Of a DNA stretch of 64,000 bases, positions 8,996 through 17,092 are shown in pieces. Position 1 is the stretch's first letter; the number at the start of each line of letters is the position of its first letter. The stretch lies in the NCBI RefSeq assembly GCF_018141165.1, contig NZ_CP058557.1:496001-560000 (forward strand), in the 5' to 3' direction. The notes beneath the pieces are model-generated. The model was not told where the DNA came from. It saw only the letters and a list, made by a program, of their open reading frames with translations, and ran no database searches. A program made the translations under genes and the position numbers. This DNA comes from Alkaliphilus sp. B6464. Its GTDB lineage: Bacteria; Bacillota; Clostridia; Peptostreptococcales; Natronincolaceae.

Positions 8996-10222
8996 TTAGT
9001 ATGCTAATTTGTAAATCGCTGCTGCCAATGCTTCTATACCTTGCTTTAAGTCTTCAAGTTCTGTGAACTCTTTTGGATTATGACTGATTCCCTTAACACT
9101 TGGAACAAATATCATACCTGTCTTAATATGTGGTGCAATAATCTGTGAGTCATGTCCAGCACCACTATGCATTAATTTATAGTTTAAACCTTTCTCCTTG
9201 CATGCTTCTTCAATCATACTAATAACGTTTTTATCCATTGGAACAGGTTCTTCATCCATCCATCTATCAATTTCAATTTCAACGTTTGCATCCTTAGCTA
9301 TACGTTTCATATCTTCTTCAATTTCTGTAGTAAATTCTTTTAAGAAGCTACCATCTGTATGTCTACAATCCATAGTAAACTCTGCAAAACCTGGCACTAC
9401 GTTTACAGTATTTGGTTTAATATTAATTTTTCCGAAGGTTAATACAAGTGGATTTCCTTTTTCTTTAGCCTTATTAATGGATTCATTTACAATCTGTGCA
9501 AATACTTGAATTACATCCTTACGGTATTCCATAAGAGTAGTACCTGCATGATTTGCTTCACCTTTTAATGTAATATTGTATCTTCTTTGTCCAACTATAT
9601 CTGTAATTACACCTACAGACTTTCCTTCCATCTCTAATGAATTACCTTGTTCAATATGAAGCTCTACAAAAGCCTTTACATGGGATAAAGATGATTTATT
9701 ATCGGATTTAAATTTAAATCCGTGTTTATGCATAGCATCAACAAATTTAGTACCATTTTCATCAGTTATATTAAGCACATCATCTTTATTAGCTAAACCT
9801 AACAGGTTTTTACTTCCCCAAAATACATATGGAAATCTACTTCCTTCTTCTTCCGCCATAGAAATGATTTCAATATTTTTTTTCGGTTGTCCATATGTTT
9901 CAAGAAGATGTTTAACTGCTAAAAATCCTCCGAATATACCTAGCTGTCCATCTAATTTACCACCATTAACAACAGTGTCAATATGGGAGCCTGTAGCAAT
10001 GGTTTCCTCTGAATTTTCTGAACCTTTTAAGTGTCCAATAAGGTTTCCAATATCATCAAAATTTGCTCTCATTCCTATACTTTCAAATTTTTCCTTTAGT
10101 CCATTTTGGACATCCATCCATTCTTGGGAATATAAAAGTCTAGTTATTCCCCCTGTTTCAAGTAATCCATAGGAAGATATCCAATTCATGATGTCACTGA
10201 TTTCATTTGTACTTATGTTCAT
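8996..10222 (-). CDS. allC: Allantoate amidohydrolase (M20 family)
   Basis: About 408 residues. It would hydrolyse allantoate to ureidoglycine, CO2 and ammonia, the entry step of the operon. M20 metallopeptidase-type ligands are visible: GSHIDTV near residue 79-85, GKLDGQLG near 88-95, the acidic pair in SMAEEEGSRFP near 121-131, LHIEQG near 190 and HSGAGHDSQ near the C terminus. The ATG at 10222 is chosen because AGGA stands 8 bases upstream; the ATG at 10231 overlaps that site. N-carbamoyl-amino-acid hydrolases and ureidoglycolate hydrolases are close relatives, but linkage to allE, allD and allFGH supports AllC. First gene of the operon. Confidence 0.9.
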   Translation of the reverse strand: MNISTNEISDIMNWISSYGLLETGGITRLLYSQEWMDVQNGLKEKFESIGMRANFDDIGNLIGHLKGSENSEETIATGSHIDTVVNGGKLDGQLGIFGGFLAVKHLLETYGQPKKNIEIISMAEEEGSRFPYVFWGSKNLLGLANKDDVLNITDENGTKFVDAMHKHGFKFKSDNKSSLSHVKAFVELHIEQGNSLEMEGKSVGVITDIVGQRRYNITLKGEANHAGTTLMEYRKDVIQVFAQIVNESINKAKEKGNPLVLTFGKINIKPNTVNVVPGFAEFTMDCRHTDGSFLKEFTTEIEEDMKRIAKDANVEIEIDRWMDEEPVPMDKNVISMIEEACKEKGLNYKLMHSGAGHDSQIIAPHIKTGMIFVPSVKGISHNPKEFTELEDLKQGIEALAAAIYKLAY

Positions 10223-10223
10223 G

Positions 10224-10416
10224 CTATCCATCCTTTCAATTTAAATAGAGCTAATTATATATAAAACCTGATTTCATAGTATATAATTGATCTAACATTA
10301 TCTATGTCCATATTAAATAATAATTATTATGATTTTTGTCGATATTGTACAATGATAAAGTAAAAGTTTTTTATATACTTGAAATATACAAAATATATAA
10401 ATAGGATGGTAGATTA
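10224..10416. promoter_or_regulatory. Divergent promoter region with a palindrome, allC / alpha-beta hydrolase
   Basis: AT-rich intergenic region separating the allantoate operon from a divergent hydrolase gene. A perfect 10-base palindrome ATTGTACAAT lies at 10344-10353. On the minus strand it supplies a possible -35 (TTGTAC) followed after 17 bases by TAATAA, a weak sigma-A-type match. The palindrome resembles operator half-sites of GntR-type repressors, but no regulator gene lies beside it and the assignment is a guess. Confidence 0.4.
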
Positions 10417-11286
10417 ATGATAGATTGTATTTCTAATAAAATTGATATTGAAATAAACAATTATCTATATAGGGAAAATTTATATGCCTCCCTTTATAGG
10501 CAAAAACAAAAAAAACCTAAGGCTGTAATTTTATATTTCCATGGTGGAGGTTTATTGTTTGGAAGTCGAAATGATTTACCACAAACTCATATTAAGAAAT
10601 TTTGTGAGAATAACTATGCAATTATTTCTTTCGATTATAGATTAGCACCTGAGTTTAAAATACCCGATATATTATCAGACGTTATATCCGGCATTAACTG
10701 GTATCTTGACAATAGGTATGATATTTTTAACGCCGATATACCTTATTGTCTATGGGGTAGATCTGCTGGTGCCTATCTTTGTTTATTAGCAGGAAAGGAG
10801 AAATACGCGGAAAATCCCTTTGGGATCTTATCTTATTATGGATATGGACTTTTAGAAAATTTCTGGTCAACTGAGCCAAATCCTCATTACGATAAACTAC
10901 CTAAATTGGATTATAATTCAGTAAGTAATATATTGTGTAAAAAGGATAAATCTGCAGATGACCGTTATGCTCTTTATGTATATGCCAGACAAAGTGGTAA
11001 TTGGTTATCACTAATCTATGATGAACCAATAAAATATTTATTATTAAAATACTCCCTAAGGGTACTTAACAATTCAAGTGAATACCCACCTCTATTTCTC
11101 ACTCATAGCTTCTACGACCCTGATGTACCGGTTGATGAATCTAAATCCTTGAATAGATTAATCCCTAATTCAGAGCTATTTCTTGTATCGTCTGATATGC
11201 ATGACTTTGATAGAATGGAAAAAAGCTCTAGTACAAATGAATTATTAGAAAAAAGTATAAATTTTCTAGATAAACTATTGGATTAG
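10417..11286 (+). CDS. Alpha/beta hydrolase (HSL/esterase-like)
   Basis: 289 residues, no signal peptide. Family marks are the oxyanion-hole HGGG motif at about residue 43-46, the nucleophile elbow GRSAG near 111-115, an acid in DPDVP near 230, and a His in SDMHDF near 265, giving a plausible Ser-Asp-His triad. The order matches the hormone-sensitive-lipase / carboxylesterase group. It is transcribed away from the allantoate operon and may share its control region, yet nothing in the protein suggests a ureide substrate; a short-chain ester or amide is as likely. The ribosome site (AGGATGG) is modest. A terminator-like hairpin follows at 11333. Confidence 0.8.
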   Translation: MIDCISNKIDIEINNYLYRENLYASLYRQKQKKPKAVILYFHGGGLLFGSRNDLPQTHIKKFCENNYAIISFDYRLAPEFKIPDILSDVISGINWYLDNRYDIFNADIPYCLWGRSAGAYLCLLAGKEKYAENPFGILSYYGYGLLENFWSTEPNPHYDKLPKLDYNSVSNILCKKDKSADDRYALYVYARQSGNWLSLIYDEPIKYLLLKYSLRVLNNSSEYPPLFLTHSFYDPDVPVDESKSLNRLIPNSELFLVSSDMHDFDRMEKSSSTNELLEKSINFLDKLLD

Positions 11287-11332
11287 AGCGCTTGGATATT
11301 TAAAATTTATGAAACTGCCTAAACTATAAATA

Positions 11333-11366
11333 AAAAATAGCTTATATGTAAGTATAAGCTATTTTT
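11333..11366. terminator. Intrinsic terminator, bidirectional
   Basis: Inverted repeat AAAAATAGCTTATA / TATAAGCTATTTTT with a short loop and T-rich flanks on both sides. It lies between the plus-strand hydrolase and the minus-strand coiled-coil gene and could end both. Confidence 0.75.
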
Positions 11367-11455
11367 CCTTATTATTTTTAGTTAAAACAATAATATCATT
11401 CCCGGTATATGTGCTATATGCTTCATATCTTCCTTCACTATATACATATTTTCTT

Positions 11456-11842
11456 TTATCGAATAGCCTTTAAATCCTCTATTTCGTAAGAGTGCTTTAT
11501 TGTTACAACCTTAACAAGACTTAAATCAGTTTTTAATTCTTTTATATCTCCTTTTATAATTGCAGTATCTCTTTTTAAAACTAAAGCATCTTCTTTTAAA
11601 ATTGTAACGTCTTCCCTTAATCTTACTACCTCGTCAGTTATGCTTCCTAGCATTTTAGTATGATTCTGTTGAGTTACTTTCATTTCTTGTATATCCAGCT
11701 TCATTTCTTGAATCTCTGATTTCGTTTCTTGTATATCCAGCTTCATTTCTTGAATCTCTGATTTCATTTCTTGTAGTTCTGTTTTTACCCCTTGCATGTC
11801 CGATTGCATAGCTTTTAGTAACTCTAATATCTCTTTATCCAT
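11456..11842 (-). CDS. Small coiled-coil protein of unknown function
   Basis: 128 residues with no signal peptide or membrane segment. Nearly the whole chain is a heptad-type coiled coil; residues about 20-60 repeat an IQEMKxE/D seven-residue unit, and a second part (about 70-110) repeats LKxDxxxIK-like units. The internal repeat is also visible in the DNA as two nearly identical 42-base units at 11683-11766. A GAGGTGGT site precedes the ATG. Proteins like this are common in Clostridia near phage or surface genes, but nothing here fixes a role; it may be a structural or oligomerising protein. Confidence 0.7.
   Translation of the reverse strand: MDKEILELLKAMQSDMQGVKTELQEMKSEIQEMKLDIQETKSEIQEMKLDIQEMKVTQQNHTKMLGSITDEVVRLREDVTILKEDALVLKRDTAIIKGDIKELKTDLSLVKVVTIKHSYEIEDLKAIR
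11683..11766. repeat. 42-bp tandem repeat (2 copies plus partial third)
   Basis: Two 42-base units (11683-11724 and 11725-11766) differ only at the last base, and a third partial copy follows. 42 bases equal two heptads, so loss or gain of a unit would keep the frame and change coiled-coil length. Confidence 0.9.
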
Positions 11843-12126
11843 GGTATCACCACCTCGAAATTATTATATCATCTAAGTTGATATTTACACTTAAGTAAAA
11901 TCTACTACAAGTGACATACGCTCTCCGCTTTTCCGATTAGATTATATTAATGATACCATATTTATTAATTCTATTCCAATAATATTGTTAAAAATAGTCT
12001 ATTCTTAATCTTGATGTATACAAATTTACAAGATATAGTAATTAGTATAGCCTAAACATTATTTATGTTAGGACTAGTTTATCATATATTTTTACAGCTT
12101 GTTAAGTTCATTTAGGAGGTAGGGAT
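11843..12126. other. Intergenic region upstream of the MATE gene
   Basis: AT-rich region containing the divergent promoters of the coiled-coil and MATE genes. No regulator-type aptamer, tRNA or repeat was recognised. Confidence 0.5.
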
Positions 12127-13527
12127 ATGGCGAAATTTAATAAATTGTTTTCTCCCAAAGATTTAACTGAGGGCACGCCTTGGAAACGGATAACAGAGTT
12201 TGCAATACCCATGTTAATTGGCAATATAGCTCAACAATTCTATAACACTGCTGATTCTATTATTGTTGGTAAGTATGTGGGTGACAACGCACTTGCTGCC
12301 GTTGGTAGCGCATCCCCTATATTAAATCTTTTACTTGTGCTTTTTGTAGGAATATCAGTAGGTGCTGGTATTATGGTATCACAGTATTTTGGGGCTAAGG
12401 ATCGAGAAAGGCTTTCTCATACCATTGGTACATGTATAACCCTTACAGCTATTGCATCAATAATAATTATGGTTATTGGCCCTATTGTGACCCGCCCTAT
12501 GCTTTCTTTTCTTAATACACCGGATAGTATTATTGATTGGTGCACCGATTATCTTACTATTTATTTCGTAGGTATTTCGGGTTTTGCTTATTATAATATT
12601 TTGGCTGGTGTCTTACGTGGTCTTGGAGATTCCATATCAGCACTTGTATTTTTACTTATTTCTACAGTTTTAAATGTAATACTTGATATTTGGTTCGTTG
12701 CAGAATTTAACATGGGAGTTCCAGGTGTTGCGCTGGCAACTATAATAGCACAGAGTATATCAGCAATATTTTGCATTTTTAAATTAATAAGAATGAAAAG
12801 TAACTTTGATTTAAATCGTAAAATGCTAAAATTAAATAAGGAATATTCTTATAGATTAATAAAACTTGGATTACCATCAGGTATTACACAGGCAATATTC
12901 TCCCTTGCAATGATTGTTGTACAATCTCTAACCAATAGTTTTGGAGAAATGGTTATAGCCTGTAATGTAATTGTTATGCGTGTAGATGGATTTGCTATGA
13001 TGCCAAATTTCTCTTTTGGAACTGCAATGACTACATATACTGGACAAAACATCGGAGCTAAAAAAATGGATAGAGTAGAAAAGGGAACTAGACATGGTCT
13101 TATGATTGCTGTTGGAGTTTCTACTATAATAACAATCTTAATTTTAATTTTTGGCAAATATCTTGTAGGAGTTTTTACCGATACCGAAGAGCTAGTTAAT
13201 TTAAGTATGCATATGATGAGAATCCTCGCAGTAGGTTATATTGCTATGGCTGTAACCCAGAGTTTATTCGGAGTTATGCGAGGTGCAGGCGATACAATGA
13301 CACCTATGTGGATTTCACTTATTAATACTATCGTTATTCGTGTACCTGTAGCCTACAGTATTGCCTATTTAACAAGAAGTGAGGCGTATCCTACAGGAAG
13401 ACCTGAATCCACCTTTGTGTCTTTACTGGTTTCCTGGACAATGGGAGCAATTATAACTACATTTTTCTATAAAAAAGGTAAGTGGCGCGAAAAAGGCCTT
13501 ACTAGCGAATCATATGAAAATGCATAA
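12127..13527 (+). CDS. MATE family efflux transporter
   Basis: 466 residues with 12 predicted helices in two MatE repeats. The N-terminal repeat starts at about residue 20 with the typical ITEFAIPMLIGNIAQQFYNTADSIIVG-like segment (residues 22-48), and the second near residue 240. Members use a sodium or proton gradient to export cationic drugs and metabolites; substrate cannot be read from sequence. AGGAGG precedes the ATG. The gene stands alone on the plus strand between two terminators, with about 280 bases of AT-rich DNA upstream. Confidence 0.92.
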   Translation: MAKFNKLFSPKDLTEGTPWKRITEFAIPMLIGNIAQQFYNTADSIIVGKYVGDNALAAVGSASPILNLLLVLFVGISVGAGIMVSQYFGAKDRERLSHTIGTCITLTAIASIIIMVIGPIVTRPMLSFLNTPDSIIDWCTDYLTIYFVGISGFAYYNILAGVLRGLGDSISALVFLLISTVLNVILDIWFVAEFNMGVPGVALATIIAQSISAIFCIFKLIRMKSNFDLNRKMLKLNKEYSYRLIKLGLPSGITQAIFSLAMIVVQSLTNSFGEMVIACNVIVMRVDGFAMMPNFSFGTAMTTYTGQNIGAKKMDRVEKGTRHGLMIAVGVSTIITILILIFGKYLVGVFTDTEELVNLSMHMMRILAVGYIAMAVTQSLFGVMRGAGDTMTPMWISLINTIVIRVPVAYSIAYLTRSEAYPTGRPESTFVSLLVSWTMGAIITTFFYKKGKWREKGLTSESYENA

Positions 13528-13660
13528 ACTAAAAGGGAAACTGATAATTATTATGACTTTAGTAAATTAATAACAAAATAAGTTGAAGAGAGTTTGGATC
13601 TATATCTTAAATCGATTTAATTTCATTTTAGAGACTATGTCATATTTTGCAAGTAACTTA

Positions 13661-13697
13661 AATAATGTCTAGGATTAATTTAATCCTAGACATTATT
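13661..13697. terminator. Perfect 17-bp inverted repeat, bidirectional terminator
   Basis: Arms AATAATGTCTAGGATTA and its exact complement separated by three bases. It lies between the convergent MATE (plus) and SEDS (minus) genes; both sides are AT-rich, so it can serve both. Confidence 0.8.
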
Positions 13698-13737
13698 TAT
13701 TAATTCTATTTCACTAATCTTGTAAATAGTAGTATAT

Positions 13738-15105
13738 TTAACTGCCTGACCTCTGACAATATCCTTTCTCTATTGTAACTAAATCCTTCCTACGATATAC
13801 ACTCAGTAATAGCCCCATTAAAGCCATATTTATAACAAAATTAATTCCACCATAAGAAATAAATGGCAGCGAAAAACCTGAAATAGGTAACCTACCTGTA
13901 TTAATTAAAATACTTGCCAGTGCTTGTAGTGAAAATACTGATACTATTGCACTTGCTAAATACCTACCGTACTGATGATTAATTTTTCGTACTGCTAAAA
14001 ACATACGAGTAACAGCTAATACTATAACTATTATAGTTATAATTCCTACTATCCAACCAAATGCGGAAACGATATAGGCAAAAACTAAATCTGTATTTGC
14101 TTCAGGTAATACTATTCTATCAACTCCTTGGTGATTAAAATATAAATTGTCACTTTTCCCAAATAGTTTAGCATTTGGAAGCATAAAATATTTTAAAAGA
14201 GTACTAATAAAGCCTATTTCATAAGGATCTAAATGAGGATTTAAAAATATAAATAATCGGGTAGCCTTATAATTTGATCCTACTGCATTATTTACCCATA
14301 ATAACATACTTATTAATGTAATTCCTCCACCATAAATTGAAAATAGAAATCTTTTTCTGTTTCCTTTAAATCCTTTATTTAAAATTGCTTTTGTAATAAT
14401 AATTAAAAATCCTGCACTAAGCAATATAGCAGTTGTAAAGGATATATAAAGCGTACATATGACAGCTAAGGCCGCTAATGTTAATAGTTTTAACATATCT
14501 TTTATACTTCCAGTAGACCACTTATTTGCAAGTCCTGAAAATGATGTAAGAAAAAATGGTAGTGCTATAGTAGAATATGCAAATCTAATTTTTACAATTC
14601 CTATAAATTGTGTCCCGCTTAATTCACGTCCAAATATTGCACTTGCAAATAAAAAGGCAATAATTGATATAAAGATATAAATTGAATACTTTTCAAGCTT
14701 AGTATAATCGAAAAAGTAACAAGATATAAATGCTCCAATTCCTATTAATGTATAAACTAAGTAAAATTTAAAAAATTGATCAAAATTAATTGATGAAGCT
14801 GTGTCACTTGCAACTGAAAATAAGGTAATACCACCAATTAGAACCATAGCGCCAATTAATAATATTATTGACCACTCTGTTTTAGGCCTATGAGTTTTAT
14901 TTAACTCCTTACCTATTCCAATAGGGTCCCCCATTTGCTCCACTGCTTTTTGTATTGCCCTATCTTTATCCATTCCACTTTCAATGTAATTTTCCATTAT
15001 TTCATAGATGTGTCCCTGCAGTTCTGTAGAAATATTTCCATGTACCCCTTTATATTTTATTTCTCCACATACCTTATTTAAAAAGTCAGAAATATATTTA
15101 CTCAA
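13738..15105 (-). CDS. SEDS (FtsW/RodA/SpoVE-type) membrane protein with N-terminal permease-prefix domain
   Basis: About 455 residues. The first 75 form a soluble helical prefix (MSKYISDFLNKVCGEIKYKGVHGN-type start, EQMGDPIGIGKELN near 60-75) seen in proteins controlled by PadR regulators; then come about ten hydrophobic helices and the SEDS end motif (SGFSLPFISYGGINFVINM near 415). SEDS proteins are peptidoglycan glycosyltransferases that work with class B PBPs; no PBP gene is nearby. The start is taken as TTG at 15105, which gives the usual family N terminus and has AGGTGG upstream; a GTG at 15117 is possible. It overlaps the end of the PadR gene, so both are translationally linked. A sporulation or stress role is possible but unproven. 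Confidence 0.85.
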   Translation of the reverse strand: MSKYISDFLNKVCGEIKYKGVHGNISTELQGHIYEIMENYIESGMDKDRAIQKAVEQMGDPIGIGKELNKTHRPKTEWSIILLIGAMVLIGGITLFSVASDTASSINFDQFFKFYLVYTLIGIGAFISCYFFDYTKLEKYSIYIFISIIAFLFASAIFGRELSGTQFIGIVKIRFAYSTIALPFFLTSFSGLANKWSTGSIKDMLKLLTLAALAVICTLYISFTTAILLSAGFLIIITKAILNKGFKGNRKRFLFSIYGGGITLISMLLWVNNAVGSNYKATRLFIFLNPHLDPYEIGFISTLLKYFMLPNAKLFGKSDNLYFNHQGVDRIVLPEANTDLVFAYIVSAFGWIVGIITIIVIVLAVTRMFLAVRKINHQYGRYLASAIVSVFSLQALASILINTGRLPISGFSLPFISYGGINFVINMALMGLLLSVYRRKDLVTIEKGYCQRSGS

Positions 15106-15436
15106 AGCAAGCACCACCTATCACCTTATTTACAGTACTGCTGTAAACCTCCCATTCCTTTTTCTTTTCATCTAATAATTTTTGCCCTTTATTTGTAATG
15201 TGGTAATATTTTCGTTTACGGGCAGAAGCGCCTTCATCCCAATAGGATTCAACCATACCTTCACTCTCTAAGGAATGTAAAATTGGATACATAGTTCCCT
15301 CTTTTAATGTAAAGGTATTGTCAGAGCGCTTCTCTAATTCCTTTACCATCTGATAACCATACATATCGCTAGTACTAAGTAGATTAAGTATTAGCATTGT
15401 TGTACTACCTTTCATAAGATCCTTATCAATCTTCAC
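15098..15436 (-). CDS. PadR family transcriptional regulator
   Basis: 112 residues with the PadR winged-helix fold: LNLLSTSDMYGYQMVKEL (about residues 17-34), a beta wing with EGTMYPILHSLE near 41-52, and a basic SARKRKYYHITNKG segment near 67-80. PadR proteins repress a neighbouring membrane-protein operon until a ligand or stress appears. The start codon is GTG at 15436, supported by AAGGAGG seven bases upstream. The 3' end overlaps the SEDS gene by several bases, so it most likely controls its own operon. Confidence 0.93.
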   Translation of the reverse strand: MKIDKDLMKGSTTMLILNLLSTSDMYGYQMVKELEKRSDNTFTLKEGTMYPILHSLESEGMVESYWDEGASARKRKYYHITNKGQKLLDEKKKEWEVYSSTVNKVIGGACFE

Positions 15437-15501
15437 TAGTATACCTCCTTAATCTATACATCGGATATCTATGTATAGATTATATTTAATTTATTGTTCT
15501 G

Positions 15502-16093
15502 TCAAGGTATTAATATATTAGCTTCTGCAACCTCTTCTAAAGTTGAGTGAAATGTTTTTACAAGTTGGTGAGGTAATTTATTTATAAATCCTACCGTATC
15601 TGTTAGCAAGAATGTCTAATTTTGTTTCCCCAGCACCTCTATTTTTAAGACCACTACCTCGTCCTTGGCGACCCAAGGATTCCCTAATACCAATTAACCG
15701 GGGCAGCCTATATTGTAATTTTGCTATTTCTACCTGAAGCTATGCCTCTTTCGTTTTAGCCCTCTTAGCAAAAATATCTAGAATCAGAACAGTTCGATCT
15801 ATTACTCTGCATTCTAAAACCGCCTCTAGATTACGAATTTGTGAAGGTGTTAATTCATCATTAAAAATTACTAGGTCTGTATTTTTATCTTCCAGTAGTG
15901 CTAATACCTCTTGAATCTTCCCCTTACCTAAATAATGTAATTTATTAACTCGATTCAAGTTTTGAGTAACTTCGCCAACTATATCGATATCACATGCACC
16001 TGCTAGATTAGATAATTCCTCCATTGAATCTATAAAGTTTTTCTGATTATTAACATTAATACCTACTATTATTGCATTTTGTTTTTGCTCCAT
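15502..16093 (-). pseudogene. hflX: hflX pseudogene (ribosome-associated GTPase), interrupted and internally deleted
   Basis: The 5' part (16093-15743) encodes an intact HflX N-terminal domain starting MEQKQNAIIVG and reaching LDIFAKRAKTKEA, then hits an in-frame TAG at 15740. Reading on in the same frame gives LQVEIAKLQYRLPRL, GRQGRGSG and AGETKLD, which are the conserved HflX middle part. After that the frame changes to [19 protein letters not shown] and STLEEVAEA, the G3 region, so the P-loop and switch I segment are missing (about 80 codons in B. subtilis HflX), and nothing of the rest of the GTPase domain follows. A nonsense change, an internal deletion with frameshift and loss of the 3' end together rule out a working GTPase. 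The 5' portion may still be translated: it has GGAGG upstream. Confidence 0.9.
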
Positions 16094-16183
16094 ATATCTT
16101 CCTCCATTCAAATATAATAAGAACCCCACCAATCAACACAATCAAAGATTGCTGATGGGCCCCAGGAACCTTGTTGTATTCAC

Positions 16184-16213
16184 AATAAAAAAACACAGGC
16201 TTCTACCTGTGCT
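16184..16213 (-). terminator. Intrinsic terminator of the lipoprotein gene
   Basis: On the minus strand, CACAGG-loop-CCTGTG is followed by a run of seven T. It lies about 60 bases past the stop codon of the lipoprotein gene and upstream of the hflX remnant. Confidence 0.8.
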
Positions 16214-16271
16214 TTGAGTAAACGAAAGATATGTTGCAAAAAATGAAAAATACCCTATTGATATTAATACC

Positions 16272-16811
16272 TTAACTTATCCATGCATCTCCTAATTTTG
16301 TTGTATCCCATTTATCATTTATATACTCTATAACTAAACCGTCATAGCCAATTGCACCACGACCTGAGCGCCACTTAGATATATTCATAGTTATAGAATT
16401 ATTTTTTATAGGTTTATCTTCAATTTTAAATAATATCCCTTCTTCAAAATATAGATCTTTAATGTATCCTTCCTTTTCAAGCTCCTCAAAGGTCATATCT
16501 AAAACCTTAAAACCATAGCTTTCAATTTTCTTTAACAGCTCAGTTTTTCCTTCATCAGTTAGATTTACCATTTTTGATGTATCTATAGCAATATATTTTA
16601 TATTACTATTAAGCCCAATGTCTTCTTTATACAACTTTTCAATAACTGTCACATATGCCTCAACTATATGAATATCTTGTTTTTCAGTACTTACAGAAGG
16701 GTTATCTCTATTATGCTTCTCTAGTCCAACTATATCAGCATCTCGGTTTCCAGTACAGCCTATCGAAAATACTGTTATAGATAAAATAACCAGTATTAAT
16801 ATCTTTTTCAT
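16272..16811 (-). CDS. Predicted lipoprotein of unknown function
   Basis: 179 residues. The N terminus is a lipoprotein signal: two lysines, a hydrophobic stretch and the lipobox FSIGC with Cys at residue 19. The mature part begins with a charged linker and then a compact alpha/beta domain without a family I can name; the C-terminal part (KWRSGRGAIGYDGLVIEYINDKW) resembles small peptide-binding or NTF2-like lipoproteins seen in Bacillus and Clostridia. AAGGTGG precedes the ATG. The gene is monocistronic, bounded by terminators on both sides. Confidence 0.75.
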   Translation of the reverse strand: MKKILILVILSITVFSIGCTGNRDADIVGLEKHNRDNPSVSTEKQDIHIVEAYVTVIEKLYKEDIGLNSNIKYIAIDTSKMVNLTDEGKTELLKKIESYGFKVLDMTFEELEKEGYIKDLYFEEGILFKIEDKPIKNNSITMNISKWRSGRGAIGYDGLVIEYINDKWDTTKLGDAWIS

Positions 16812-16932
16812 AATATTCCCACCTTACTTTAAATTTACATAATTAGACGAAGTATTATTGAATTTGTTCCAATTATCTATATCCTACATACTTAGACTAT
16901 TATCACAGTTCAAGGTATATATTAAATAGTAA

Positions 16933-16968
16933 AAACCTAAGTTCTTAAAAATTCTAGAACTTAGGTTT
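16933..16968. terminator. Terminator hairpin, copy 1 of a repeated element
   Basis: Arms AAACCTAAGTTCT and AGAACTTAGGTTT (13 bases, perfect). Almost the same hairpin occurs at 24323-24355, suggesting a small dispersed terminator-type repeat. It lies downstream of the MFS gene on the minus strand. Confidence 0.7.
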
Positions 16969-17092
16969 GTTTTTATATATATAGTATTATTCTACCTATA
17001 ATTTACTTGCAACATATTATAGCAGAATTAAATGTTTGTTTATTCAATACTTTTTTAGATTTTCTAAAATAATTAGCTCTCTCGTCAGCTAA

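Noticed and set aside
11343-11466. Short minus-strand frame with protein-like composition (ending KYVYSEGRYEAYSTYTGND and TKNNKEK) after the coiled-coil gene
   Set aside because: It has no start codon or ribosome site, overlaps a terminator hairpin, and matches no family I recognise; it may be an old gene end but is too short to call.
16137-16167. Hairpin with several G-U pairs upstream of the hflX remnant
   Set aside because: The stem depends on wobble pairs and the flanking T content is low; the hairpin at 16184-16213 is the better terminator.
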